Below are positions 1 through 7,202 of a DNA stretch of 36,324 bases, in pieces. Source of the stretch: Acetobacteraceae bacterium (GTDB taxonomy: Bacteria; Pseudomonadota; Alphaproteobacteria; Acetobacterales; Acetobacteraceae). A model generated the notes under the pieces. It saw nothing but the letters and a program-made list of their open reading frames with translations, had not been told where the DNA came from and ran no database searches. Location of the stretch: assembly GCA_025360065.1 (NCBI GenBank), contig JANYCX010000012.1, forward strand, positions 1 to 36,324, read 5' to 3'. Each line of letters begins with the position of its first letter. Within the stretch, counting starts at the first letter, position 1. Position numbers and translations under genes: made by a program.

Positions 1-441
1 CTCGCGCTCACGCAGGTCACCGATCTGTCCGCGCTTGTCAGTCTCACCAAATTGGCAGCGCTTTATATCTGGGGCACACGGGTTACCGATATCTCCGCGC
101 TTGCCGGGCTGACCGGGCTTCAAAGCCTCGATCTCTCGGGCACGAAGGTCACCGATCTCTCCGCGCTTGCCGGACTGACCGGGCTGCAAAGCCTCGATCT
201 CAGGAACACGCAGGTCGCCGATCTCTCCGCGCTTGCCGGGTTGACCGGGCTGCAAAGCCTCGATCTCATGGGCACGAAGGTCACCGATCTGTCTGCGCTT
301 GTCAGTCTCACCAAGCTGACAACGCTTGATATCCGGGGCACACAGGTCACCGATGTAGCGGTGCTCAACCATATCGAGGAACTCGTCATCACGCGCGACG
401 AGCCGGACAAAACCCGTTGGACCACGCCTAAGCGTCGCTAA
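1..441 (+). CDS. Leucine-rich-repeat protein, C-terminal part (5' end outside window)
   Basis: The frame is open from the first base, so the gene starts upstream of the window. It encodes tandem 22-residue leucine-rich repeats of the pattern VTDLSALxxLTxLxxLDLxxT, closest to the bacterial internalin/SDS22-like LRR type. Repeats of this type form curved solenoids that bind proteins. Five complete units are visible, then a degenerate sixth (VTDVAVLNHIEELVI) that caps the solenoid, followed by a short basic tail rich in Lys, Arg and Thr. No membrane anchor or sorting signal is visible at the C-terminus. Cellular location and any N-terminal catalytic or signal domain cannot be judged from this fragment. 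A toxin-antitoxin pair follows with its own promoter. The LRR fold is certain; the function is unknown. Confidence 0.85.
   Translation, partial: LALTQVTDLSALVSLTKLAALYIWGTRVTDISALAGLTGLQSLDLSGTKVTDLSALAGLTGLQSLDLRNTQVADLSALAGLTGLQSLDLMGTKVTDLSALVSLTKLTTLDIRGTQVTDVAVLNHIEELVITRDEPDKTRWTTPKRR
16..345 (+). repeat. Five tandem 66-bp LRR-coding repeats
   Basis: Units begin at 16, 82, 148, 214 and 280, each exactly 66 bp (22 codons). The three central units are nearly identical in DNA as well as protein, for example the shared stretch coding for SALAGLTGLQSLDL. The outer units carry VSLTKL in place of AGLTGL. High nucleotide identity suggests recent unit duplication or gene conversion, and makes the array prone to copy-number change. 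Confidence 0.85.
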
Positions 442-446
442 TTTCT

Positions 447-475
447 TTGCCACCACAATGCACATACATTATACG
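447..475 (+). promoter_or_regulatory. Candidate sigma-70 promoter of the toxin-antitoxin operon
   Basis: A TTGCCA box (447-452) and a TATACG box (470-475) are separated by 17 bp, immediately after the LRR stop codon. This would start transcription about 30 bp upstream of the antitoxin ATG at 505. The -10 box lies at the right arm of the inverted repeat 458-480, as expected if the antitoxin represses its own promoter. Prediction is by eye. Confidence 0.5.
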
Positions 476-480
476 TGCAT
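458..480. promoter_or_regulatory. Inverted repeat, probable antitoxin operator
   Basis: ATGCACATA (458-466) and TACGTGCAT (472-480) form an inverted repeat matching at 8 of 9 positions around a 5-bp centre. It covers the predicted -10 element, which is the classic position for ribbon-helix-helix antitoxin autoregulation. The binding protein is inferred from the neighbouring gene. Confidence 0.5.
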
Positions 481-504
481 AAATCGATTAAACAAAGCAA
501 GCAG

Positions 505-807
505 ATGTCCCGCACCACCACCCATCCCAAGGAAGCCACCTTCAACCTCCGCATCGATTCGGTACTGAAGGCCGAATTCACCGCCGCGACCGAGGCCGAG
601 GATAAGCCGGCCGCGCAGGTGTTGCGCGAATTCATGCGGCGTTATGTCGCTGAACGCGCGCGGGCTGCGTATGTCGCCGAAGCCGGGCGCCAATCCCGCG
701 CGGCCGCTGAACGTGCCAATGACCCAACCAGCGATGAATTCGCGGTGATGCGGGATATCGAATCGCTGCTTGATGATCCGGAATTGCTCAAGGGTTGGGC
801 GGCATGA
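505..807 (+). CDS. Ribbon-helix-helix antitoxin-like protein
   Basis: This 100-residue protein begins MSRTTTHPKE. An in-frame GTG at 475 lies inside the predicted -10/operator region, so ATG 505 is the better start. The first half has the ribbon-helix-helix pattern: a beta strand (ATFNLRI) followed by two helices ending near FMRRYV. This is the DNA-binding dimer fold of RelB/ParD-type antitoxins. The second half is Ala/Glu/Arg-rich and helical, ending in an acidic segment (ESLLDDPELLKGW) of the kind that wraps and blocks a toxin. Its stop overlaps the ATG of the PemK-like toxin (ATGA, 804-807), so the pair is translationally coupled. Expected role: neutralise the downstream endoribonuclease and repress the operon through the repeat at 458-480. 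The family is inferred from fold pattern and context, not from a named homologue. Confidence 0.75.
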   Translation: MSRTTTHPKEATFNLRIDSVLKAEFTAATEAEDKPAAQVLREFMRRYVAERARAAYVAEAGRQSRAAAERANDPTSDEFAVMRDIESLLDDPELLKGWAA

Positions 808-1139
808 TCCGTGGTGATCTGGTGATCATAGCCTTCAAGGGCGAATATGGCAGCAAGCCTCGCCCGGCATTGGTGGTTCAGGCCGATGAGTTTTCCGATA
901 CCGCATCAGTGACCGTGCTGTTATTGACCAGTGAGCTACGTGACCAGAATTTTCTGCGCATCGACATCGCCCCGAATGCGGCTAATGGACTGCGGGAGCC
1001 GTCGCAAATCATGATCGACAAATGCGTGACCGTGCCAAGGCAGGGGCGATATGTTGATGCAACGATTGGCCGAGTAGATGACGCGAGCCTTCGGGCCGTC
1101 AATTTTGCACTGGCACGCTTCCTCGGCCTCGCCGACTAA
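804..1139 (+). CDS. PemK/MazF-family toxin (endoribonuclease)
   Basis: This 111-residue protein starts at the ATG overlapping the antitoxin stop; an upstream TTG at 795 would add only three residues. It shows the PemK/MazF/CcdB fold signature: an N-terminal RGDLVII strand, a KPRPALVVQ motif, a strand-rich core (SVTVLLLTSE), and a PSQIMIDKCVTVPR segment matching the conserved region before the final strands. MazF-family toxins cut mRNA at short sequences and halt translation; the Arg of the RPALVV motif is a usual catalytic or substrate-contact residue. The last four bases overlap the 3' end of comEC on the other strand (1136-1139), so the two genes converge with no room for a terminator. The toxin call is strong; cleavage specificity is unknown. 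Confidence 0.88.
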   Translation: MIRGDLVIIAFKGEYGSKPRPALVVQADEFSDTASVTVLLLTSELRDQNFLRIDIAPNAANGLREPSQIMIDKCVTVPRQGRYVDATIGRVDDASLRAVNFALARFLGLAD

Positions 1140-3229
1140 TCATCCGCCATCGCGACCGGCAGCAACGGCCCCGGCGGCAACCGCCCGCTCGTTGGGATTT
1201 GCGGCACCCAGGGCCGATTGCCGCGAAAGGCCCGGTCTGACAGCACCCGCGGCACCGCCCCACCGAACCAAACCGCATGCGCCCCATTGCGCCACACTGT
1301 GAAGCGATCAATCTGTGCCACCGCCCGGTCGCAACTCAGCCGGATCGGCGCCGGCGATACCACTAACGCTGCCCCGCACGCCGCATTCGGCACCCCCGCA
1401 TCCAGCAACCGGATTTCCGGGATGTTGTTCAGCAAACAGCCATCGGCCGGGCAGGGCGGCAGGGCAACGATCTCGGTCTCGGCGAGATATTGCAGCCAGG
1501 CATCGAGGGTGAAGCGGGAACCGCCGCTGGTTTTGTGCAACACCAGGCCTGCCGGGGTGCGCAGCGCGATCAGCCGCGCATCGGCCGAAATCAACAGGTC
1601 CGGCGGCGTTGTTACCACCGGCGCACCCAGCCCGATCACCATCGCGGCAATCCCGGCCAGCCGCGCCCGGCTGCGCCACAGCCCGAACCAGGCAAGCCCG
1701 GCACTGAACAGCGCCAGGCCCCAGGGCGGAATATGCGGCACCGCCAGCACCGCTGCCGGCCAGCTTGAAACCGCGTGCCCGATCCAGGTGATCGCGCTGA
1801 TCCCCCAGCCCATCGGCACCAGCGCCAACGCCTCGGCATGCAGTGGCATCAACGCCAGCGCCAGCATCCCGGCCGGCATCACCAGCATCGCGGTGATCGG
1901 CACCGCGATCATGTTGGCGAACACGTAATAAAGCTGGATATGCCCGAAATGATACGCGCCATACGGCGCCGATGCGGTGCCCGCGAGCGCGCTGGTCAAG
2001 GCGAGCGCGACAATATGGCTGATGAACCGCCGCCATCGCCCGCCATCGCCGCGCACCATCTGCAACCAGGGCCGCAGCATTTCATACCCGACGATGAGCG
2101 CGAGCACTGCTGAGAAACTCATCTGGAAGCTCACCCCCATCACCTCGGCGGGCGCGAACACCACCAGCGCCAGCATCGCCAAGGCGAGCCCGCGCAACGA
2201 CACCGCCCGTCGCCCGGCGAGCAACCCGATGGTGACCAGCGTTGCCATGGCAAAGCTGCGCAGGATCGGCACGTGCCCGCCGGTTAGCAGCAAATAGGCC
2301 AGCCCAGTGGCCAGGGCTGCCACTGCTGCGATGCTGCGGGTGGGCCAGAACAGCAGCGCGCGTTCCGACAGCCCGAGGCCAAACCGTGCCACCCCGAACG
2401 CCAGCCCCATGACGATGCCGATATGCAGCCCGGCGATTGCCAGCAAATGCGCCAGACCGGAATCGCGATAGGCCGCCCGATCCGCTTCAGGAATGGCACT
2501 GGTGATGCCAACCAGTAATGTGGCCGCGATCGCACCCTCGCTGCCCGGCAATATCGCGCGCACCCGTTGGGCGATAATGTGGCGCAGGCTCTGCACCCAC
2601 AGCCCGGCCCCATGCGGCTGCGCACGCGCGATCAGCACCGCCGGTCCCAAGGCACGGCCGGTGCCGCCGACGCCGGCGAAAAACGCATCGCGTTGCAGGT
2701 CCCACGCCCCAGGATAGGCGGGGCCCGCCGGTGCCATCAGCACGGCGCGGATTTCGATCCGGTCGCCAGGGGCGAAGTCGCCTTCATCGCCCTGGCGCAA
2801 CCGGATCCGCAACCGGCGCGGCTGCGGCGTGCCGCCATCAAAGCTCGGCGCCAGCAGCGTGAGCCGCCGCCCGTTCGGCAACGGCTCAACCACTGCCACC
2901 ATTGCCCGGATAATCGTCGCCTTGCGCGGCCATTCGGCAAGCTCGGGCGCGCGCCAAGCGGCAACACTGATCGCGGAAAGACCGAACGCCAACGCTGCAA
3001 CCGCCACCGCCAGCCACCGCAGCACAAGCTGGTTACGGACCACAAAGGCGCCGCACGCAGCCAACATCGCGATCAACGGCCCGAGCCAGACCGGCGGTTC
3101 AACCGTCAGCGCATTATAGCCCAGCACGCCGGCGGCCATCAGCAGCGGCACGAACAGCACCATCCGGCCGCGTTCGGCCTCGGCCCAATGCTCGGCCCAA
3201 TGTTCGATCCAAGCGTTCACCCGCATCAT
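1136..3229 (-). CDS. comEC: ComEC/Rec2-family DNA-uptake channel protein
   Basis: This polytopic inner-membrane protein of about 697 residues belongs to the ComEC/Rec2 family, the channel that passes single-stranded DNA into the cytoplasm in natural transformation. The order is N-terminal membrane spans, a periplasmic OB-like (DUF4131) region around GDRIEIRAVL, then the Competence domain with the hallmark AHLLAIAGLHIGIVMG and many hydrophobic helices. A soluble C-terminal tail follows. The tail lacks the HxHxDH metal-binding motif of the metallo-beta-lactamase domain found in Bacillus-type ComEC, as is usual for shorter alphaproteobacterial forms. The frame is open further upstream to 3412, but that part is basic, unlike a membrane N-terminus, and overlaps gltX; the ATG-ATG pair at 3229/3226 was chosen, though neither has a clear Shine-Dalgarno. 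It is divergent from gltX. Confidence 0.85.
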   Translation of the reverse strand: MMRVNAWIEHWAEHWAEAERGRMVLFVPLLMAAGVLGYNALTVEPPVWLGPLIAMLAACGAFVVRNQLVLRWLAVAVAALAFGLSAISVAAWRAPELAEWPRKATIIRAMVAVVEPLPNGRRLTLLAPSFDGGTPQPRRLRIRLRQGDEGDFAPGDRIEIRAVLMAPAGPAYPGAWDLQRDAFFAGVGGTGRALGPAVLIARAQPHGAGLWVQSLRHIIAQRVRAILPGSEGAIAATLLVGITSAIPEADRAAYRDSGLAHLLAIAGLHIGIVMGLAFGVARFGLGLSERALLFWPTRSIAAVAALATGLAYLLLTGGHVPILRSFAMATLVTIGLLAGRRAVSLRGLALAMLALVVFAPAEVMGVSFQMSFSAVLALIVGYEMLRPWLQMVRGDGGRWRRFISHIVALALTSALAGTASAPYGAYHFGHIQLYYVFANMIAVPITAMLVMPAGMLALALMPLHAEALALVPMGWGISAITWIGHAVSSWPAAVLAVPHIPPWGLALFSAGLAWFGLWRSRARLAGIAAMVIGLGAPVVTTPPDLLISADARLIALRTPAGLVLHKTSGGSRFTLDAWLQYLAETEIVALPPCPADGCLLNNIPEIRLLDAGVPNAACGAALVVSPAPIRLSCDRAVAQIDRFTVWRNGAHAVWFGGAVPRVLSDRAFRGNRPWVPQIPTSGRLPPGPLLPVAMADD

Positions 3230-3258
3230 GGCTCGCACGCTAGCGGAGAGGGAGACGC

Positions 3259-3321
3259 ATGCCATCATCACCGCTAGAACCCGCCGACGATTTGCTGCCG
3301 ATTTCACGGTGGCGCGGCTAA
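3259..3321 (+). CDS. Possible 20-codon leader ORF ahead of gltX
   Basis: A purine-rich Shine-Dalgarno-like stretch (GGAGAGGGAG, 3245-3254) is followed four bases later by an ATG at 3259. The reading frame encodes MPSSPLEPADDLLPISRWRG and ends with TAA at 3319-3321, 14 bases before the gltX ATG. gltX itself has no good ribosome-binding site. Ribosomes finishing the leader could therefore deliver translation to gltX. The peptide has no run of Glu codons, so classical attenuation is not suggested. It may be coincidental. Confidence 0.25.
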   Translation: MPSSPLEPADDLLPISRWRG

Positions 3322-3335
3322 ACCCGGACCCAGAC

Positions 3336-4703
3336 ATGACCGTTCGCACCCGTTTTGCGCCTTCGCCCACCGGCCTGCTGCATATTGGCGGCGCCCGCAC
3401 GGCGCTGTTCAACTATCTGTTCGCCCGCCATCACGGGGGACAGTTTTTGCTGCGGATCGAAGATACTGACCGCGCCCGCAGCACTGATGCCGCCACCAAG
3501 GCGATCCTTGACGGGCTCGACTGGCTCGGCCTCGACCGCGCCGAACAGACCGTGTTCCAGTCCACCCGCTCTGCCCGCCATGCCGAAGTGGCCCACGCCA
3601 TGCTCGCCGCCGGCGCTGCCTATCATTGCTATTTGTCGCCGGCCGAGCTCACCGCGATGCGGGATGCCGCCACCGCCGAAGGCCGCTCGCTGAAAGTGAT
3701 CAGCCCATGGCGCGACCGCGATCGGCGTGACGCGCCGGCTGGTATTGCCCCGGTCATTCGATTGCGCGCGCCGCGTGCGGGTGACACCATCGTCCATGAC
3801 CTGGTGCAGGGCGATGTCCGCGTCGCCAATGCCGAACTCGACGACCTGATTATCCTGCGCGCCGATGGCACGGCGACCTATTTGCATGCTGTGGTGGTGG
3901 ATGACCACGACATGGCGATCACCCATGTTATCCGCGGCGATGACCACCTCACCAACACTTTCCGCCAAATCCAGATCTATCAGGCCAATGGCTGGGCGTT
4001 GCCGCAATTTGCCCATATCCCGCTGATCCACGGCCCTGACGGCGCCAAGCTGTCCAAGCGCCACGGCGCGCAATCGGTGACCGAATTCCGCGACCTCGGC
4101 TATGTGCCGGACGGGGTCTGCAACTATCTGCTGCGCCTCGGCTGGGCGCATGGCGACGACGAAATCCTGTCACGTGACGAGGCGATCGCGGTATTCGACC
4201 TCGACGGCGTCGGGCGCGGCCCAAGCCGGATGGATTACGTGAAGCTTGGCCAGGTCAACGCGGTGTGGATGCGTCGCACCGACCAAGCGTGGCTGGTGGC
4301 CGATGTCGAACGCCGCTTGGGTGTTGCAGCCCCAGGCCTTGCGATGCTGCTGCCAATGTTAAAAGAGCGTGCAAAAACATTGGTAGAACTCACTGAAGCC
4401 GCACGATTTTTAACCACCCGTCTGGCGCCGGACGCCAAGGCCTTGGCGGCCCTGACCGATGATGGGCGTGCCCTGTTGGCCGCCCTGGCGCCCGATTTGG
4501 CGGCGTGCGACTTCAGCATTGCCGGGATCGACGCGGTCCTGCGCGCCTTCGCCGAAGCGCATGGCAAAAAACTCGGCGATATCGCCCAGCCCTTGCGCGC
4601 GGCACTCACCGGGCGGCTTGCCAGTCCGCCGATTGACGCGACAATGGCAGCGCTGGGCCGGGACGAGGTTTTGGGGCGACTCGCAGAGCTTGCTAGGGTA
4701 TAA
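3336..4703 (+). CDS. gltX: Glutamate-tRNA ligase
   Basis: This 455-residue cytoplasmic class I aminoacyl-tRNA synthetase attaches glutamate to tRNA-Glu. The start MTVRTRFAPSPTG was chosen because class I GluRS begins right at this strand; longer in-frame extensions to 3228 add unrelated basic sequence. Visible motifs are the HIGH-type HIGG (residues 16-19), the LRIEDTD substrate loop, the IRGDDHLTNT segment and the KMSKS-type KLSKR (238-242). A helical anticodon-binding region fills the last third. Length is normal. A short AT-rich stretch near 4355-4425 uses codons rare elsewhere here (TTA, AAA, GTA) and contains an 8-bp inverted repeat. The gene is divergent from comEC, an arrangement common in alphaproteobacteria. 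Many relatives continue with gltA downstream; here a membrane-protein/glycosyltransferase pair follows instead. Confidence 0.96.
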   Translation: MTVRTRFAPSPTGLLHIGGARTALFNYLFARHHGGQFLLRIEDTDRARSTDAATKAILDGLDWLGLDRAEQTVFQSTRSARHAEVAHAMLAAGAAYHCYLSPAELTAMRDAATAEGRSLKVISPWRDRDRRDAPAGIAPVIRLRAPRAGDTIVHDLVQGDVRVANAELDDLIILRADGTATYLHAVVVDDHDMAITHVIRGDDHLTNTFRQIQIYQANGWALPQFAHIPLIHGPDGAKLSKRHGAQSVTEFRDLGYVPDGVCNYLLRLGWAHGDDEILSRDEAIAVFDLDGVGRGPSRMDYVKLGQVNAVWMRRTDQAWLVADVERRLGVAAPGLAMLLPMLKERAKTLVELTEAARFLTTRLAPDAKALAALTDDGRALLAALAPDLAACDFSIAGIDAVLRAFAEAHGKKLGDIAQPLRAALTGRLASPPIDATMAALGRDEVLGRLAELARV

Positions 4704-4759
4704 GCCGATTATCTGTTGCGCGGGACGTCTGCCGCCGGAAACCGCGTTCGGAGGACACC

Positions 4760-6025
4760 ATGGACCATAAGGCTGCGCCAGTGTCGTTCGATCGGGTCGA
4801 TGCCCGCATTGTCGGCGCCATTATTGGTATCGCGGCGCTAATCTACCTGCCGATGGCATGGCGGCTGTCGCAAGGCGTGTTTCTCGACTATTGGAACCTG
4901 GCTTTTGACTTCGATCCGGAGAAATTCGTCGCCGCTTATGCCGGCGATTACAATTATCGCGGCGAATTCCGCCATGCCCTGATTATGCTGCTCTATCCGT
5001 TCGGCTTTGTTTTGCGTGAAGCGGGATTGGGGGCGAAGGGGGCGGCGGCTATTTTGACAGGGGTTTTGGGGGCGCTGCGGCCGGGGCTGATTTATCTGTG
5101 CGTGCGGGCGATCGGCGGAACCCGGGCGATTTCGGCGGCGATGGCGGTGCTGTTCGCGGTTTCAGGAGTGCAGATCATCCTGGCGATTGTGGTCGAATCC
5201 TATGGGCCGGCGATGGACGCGCTGCTGCTCGGCTGGCTGCTGGTGTTCCTGCGCCAGGGCGGCGCGACCCTGCGGCCCGGCTGGACGATCGGTGCAGGGG
5301 TCGCCAATGTTGGCATCACGCTGTCGAATATTTCCCAACTCGGTCTGGCGCACATGGCGCAGGAGATCGCCCAGTTCGGTGTGCGACGCGGCCTCGTGCG
5401 GACTGTGGTATGGTCGGCGACGATTGTTCTGGTGGCCACGATTTTGGCCGTGCCGATCTGGTACGATCTTTGGGCGGAAGTGCTGGCGGATCCGTTGCAA
5501 ACCCTGAAAGAAATCTATTGGGCGAGCTTCTTTGCCGGTCCAAAAACTGGAGCCCTTGGCATCACCGGGATTTTTACCATGATGGCGGCGGTTTCCCCGG
5601 CTTACAGCTTTATCGATATTCCCGGTGGCATTTCCATGTGGGATTTTCGCGAATTGGTTTACACCCCACTGGGTTGGGCGACGGTTGGGCTGTGGCTGGG
5701 CCTGCTGGTATCTGGCGTTTGGATGTGGCTGCGCCGGCCCGGCTGGCGGATGATTGGACTGCTGCTGCTGGCGTCGTTCAGTTTCAATGTGCTGATGCAT
5801 ACCAGTTTTCAATTCCGCAACAGCATCTACATCTATGCTGGCCACAGCTTTGTCCCGCTATTCCTGCTTGCCGCCGGCGCGGTTGTCGGCGTCCGCGGTT
5901 GGAAGCTGCCTGCCGCGATCTATTTTCTCGCGGCAATGATGGCGGCGGCGAATTTTCCCTCGGCGCTGCAGTTCACCACCGGCTTTGATACGGTCAACGT
6001 TTCCTGTAAGGCGCCGTGTAAGTAG
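4760..6025 (+). CDS. Polytopic membrane protein, possibly GT-C-type or envelope-glycan related
   Basis: This 421-residue protein has about ten hydrophobic segments, the first near residues 17-35 and the last near 380-405. A good ribosome-binding site (GGAGGA, 4750-4755) precedes the ATG. No family was recognised with certainty. A first extracytoplasmic loop with Asp and aromatic residues (LDYWNLAFDFDPEKF) after the first span resembles the topology of GT-C glycosyltransferases, which use lipid-linked sugars, but no diagnostic motif was verified. It lies 45 bp upstream of a membrane-anchored family 2 glycosyltransferase on the same strand, so the two probably form a small operon building or modifying a surface polysaccharide or lipid-linked sugar. 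It could also be a flippase-like or purely structural membrane protein. Confidence 0.7.
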   Translation: MDHKAAPVSFDRVDARIVGAIIGIAALIYLPMAWRLSQGVFLDYWNLAFDFDPEKFVAAYAGDYNYRGEFRHALIMLLYPFGFVLREAGLGAKGAAAILTGVLGALRPGLIYLCVRAIGGTRAISAAMAVLFAVSGVQIILAIVVESYGPAMDALLLGWLLVFLRQGGATLRPGWTIGAGVANVGITLSNISQLGLAHMAQEIAQFGVRRGLVRTVVWSATIVLVATILAVPIWYDLWAEVLADPLQTLKEIYWASFFAGPKTGALGITGIFTMMAAVSPAYSFIDIPGGISMWDFRELVYTPLGWATVGLWLGLLVSGVWMWLRRPGWRMIGLLLLASFSFNVLMHTSFQFRNSIYIYAGHSFVPLFLLAAGAVVGVRGWKLPAAIYFLAAMMAAANFPSALQFTTGFDTVNVSCKAPCK

Positions 6026-6070
6026 GGTGGCCAGATGCGCCGCTGATCCGGCGAACAGGGAAGATGATCG

Positions 6071-7054
6071 ATGATTTCAACGCTCCGCCGCTTGCCGCTG
6101 CTCATGTATGGCGTGATCCTGATGATGCTCGGGCTGACGGTTTATGTTTTCGGCACAGTGATGTCGGTGCCGCGGATTATCCCTGGCCTCAACGCGATTC
6201 TGTTGCCGATCAACGAGAAAATCGTCTGGTATAGCGGCGTTCCCCTGATGGCCGGGCTGATCCTGGCATTGACCGATCTGTTTGTGCTGTTCCCTGGCAA
6301 GCGCCAGGACCGTACCGTGCGGTATGACCCGATGCCGCCGGGGAAAGTCACCGTGGCGCTCACCGCCTACAACGACGAAGCCAGCATTGCGACCGCGGTT
6401 ACCGATTTTCTGTCCCATCCACGGGTCGGCACGGTGATCGTGGTGAGCAATAACTCCACTGATGCGACGCTCGCCCGTGCGATTGCCGCCGGCGCGTTGG
6501 GCTTTGATGAGGCGCGCCAGGGCTATGGCTTTTGCGTGCATCGTTGCCTCAGCGAAGCCGTACGCCTCGCCGAGAGTGACTTTATCGTCCTGTGCGAGGG
6601 CGATTGCACCTTCCGGGCCTACGATATCGACAAATTGATCGCCTATATCGCCCACGCCGACATCGTCAACGGCACGCGCACGGTTGAAAGCCTGCGCGCC
6701 CGAGACACCCAGCTCAGCACCTTTATGTATTACGGCAATTTGTTTGTCGGTAAATTGCTGGAGGCAAAACATCTCGGCCGCAGCACGATTACCGACGTTG
6801 GAACCACCTATAAGCTCTGCCGCCGCGATAGCCTGGAACGGATGTTGCCGATCCTGCGGCCGGACCGGGTCAACCTTGAGTTCAATGCCTATTTTCTCGA
6901 TACCGCAATTGCCGCCGGCGAGGAGGTGGTGGAATGTCCGGTAACATTCCATCCTCGCGTCGGCGTGAGCAAGGGCGGCAACGTGAACAATAGCCGGGCG
7001 TTGCAGGTCGGCATGCGGATGATCAAGGGGCTGGTGTTCGGCTGGCATCGCTGA
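6071..7054 (+). CDS. Membrane-anchored family 2 glycosyltransferase
   Basis: This 327-residue protein has two N-terminal membrane spans (about 10-32 and 52-74) followed by a GT-A glycosyltransferase 2 domain. Recognisable parts are the opening strand KVTVALTAYNDE, the VIVVSNNSTDAT nucleotide-sugar-binding loop and FIVLCEGDCTF, which occupies the DxD-type metal site as EGD. An acceptor-domain region follows (DVGTTYKLCRRDSLERM, then NLEFNAYFLDTA). The organisation resembles dolichol/undecaprenyl-phosphate sugar synthases and related enzymes that act at the inner face of the cytoplasmic membrane. Start ATG 6071 has AGGGAAG at 6056-6062. It follows the membrane protein at 4760-6025, the likely partner. 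Donor sugar and acceptor are unknown. A palindromic element begins 8 bp after the stop. Confidence 0.85.
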   Translation: MISTLRRLPLLMYGVILMMLGLTVYVFGTVMSVPRIIPGLNAILLPINEKIVWYSGVPLMAGLILALTDLFVLFPGKRQDRTVRYDPMPPGKVTVALTAYNDEASIATAVTDFLSHPRVGTVIVVSNNSTDATLARAIAAGALGFDEARQGYGFCVHRCLSEAVRLAESDFIVLCEGDCTFRAYDIDKLIAYIAHADIVNGTRTVESLRARDTQLSTFMYYGNLFVGKLLEAKHLGRSTITDVGTTYKLCRRDSLERMLPILRPDRVNLEFNAYFLDTAIAAGEEVVECPVTFHPRVGVSKGGNVNNSRALQVGMRMIKGLVFGWHR

Positions 7055-7062
7055 GGCAGGGT

Positions 7063-7198
7063 CTTCTTTTTGTGAACAAAAAGAAGCAAAAAAACTTTTT
7101 GATACTTTGTTACCATTGGCACGGGACCGTCCGCATCCCCACGCCAACGGCAACAAAGTATTGAAGTTTTTTTGCTTCTTTGTTTTCAAACAAAGAAG
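7063..7198. repeat. Nested palindromic intergenic element (REP/MITE-like)
   Basis: Two small hairpins sit at the ends: an 11-bp stem 7063-7073/7076-7086 (CTTCTTTTTGT type) and an 11-bp stem 7175-7185/7188-7198 (CTTCTTTGTTT type). Inside them, 7080-7120 and 7143-7181 form a second, long imperfect inverted repeat of about 40 bp per arm. The arms share AAAGAAGCAAAAAAACTT, then ATACTTTGTT, then a TTGGC end, around a 22-bp centre. The element fills almost the whole gap between two convergent genes (stops at 7054 and 7203). It may act as a bidirectional terminator. No transposase or target-site duplication was seen. Similar CTTCTTTTT palindromes recur in Acetobacteraceae genomes as I recall; copy number must be checked. 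Confidence 0.8.
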
Positions 7199-7202
7199 AC
7201 GC

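Noticed and set aside
16-345. Tandem repeats considered as a CRISPR array
   Set aside because: Units are exactly 66 bp with no spacers and translate as an uninterrupted LRR.
7063-7198. Insertion sequence remnant
   Set aside because: No transposase fragment or flanking target duplication was found. The nested palindrome is better described as a REP/MITE-like element.
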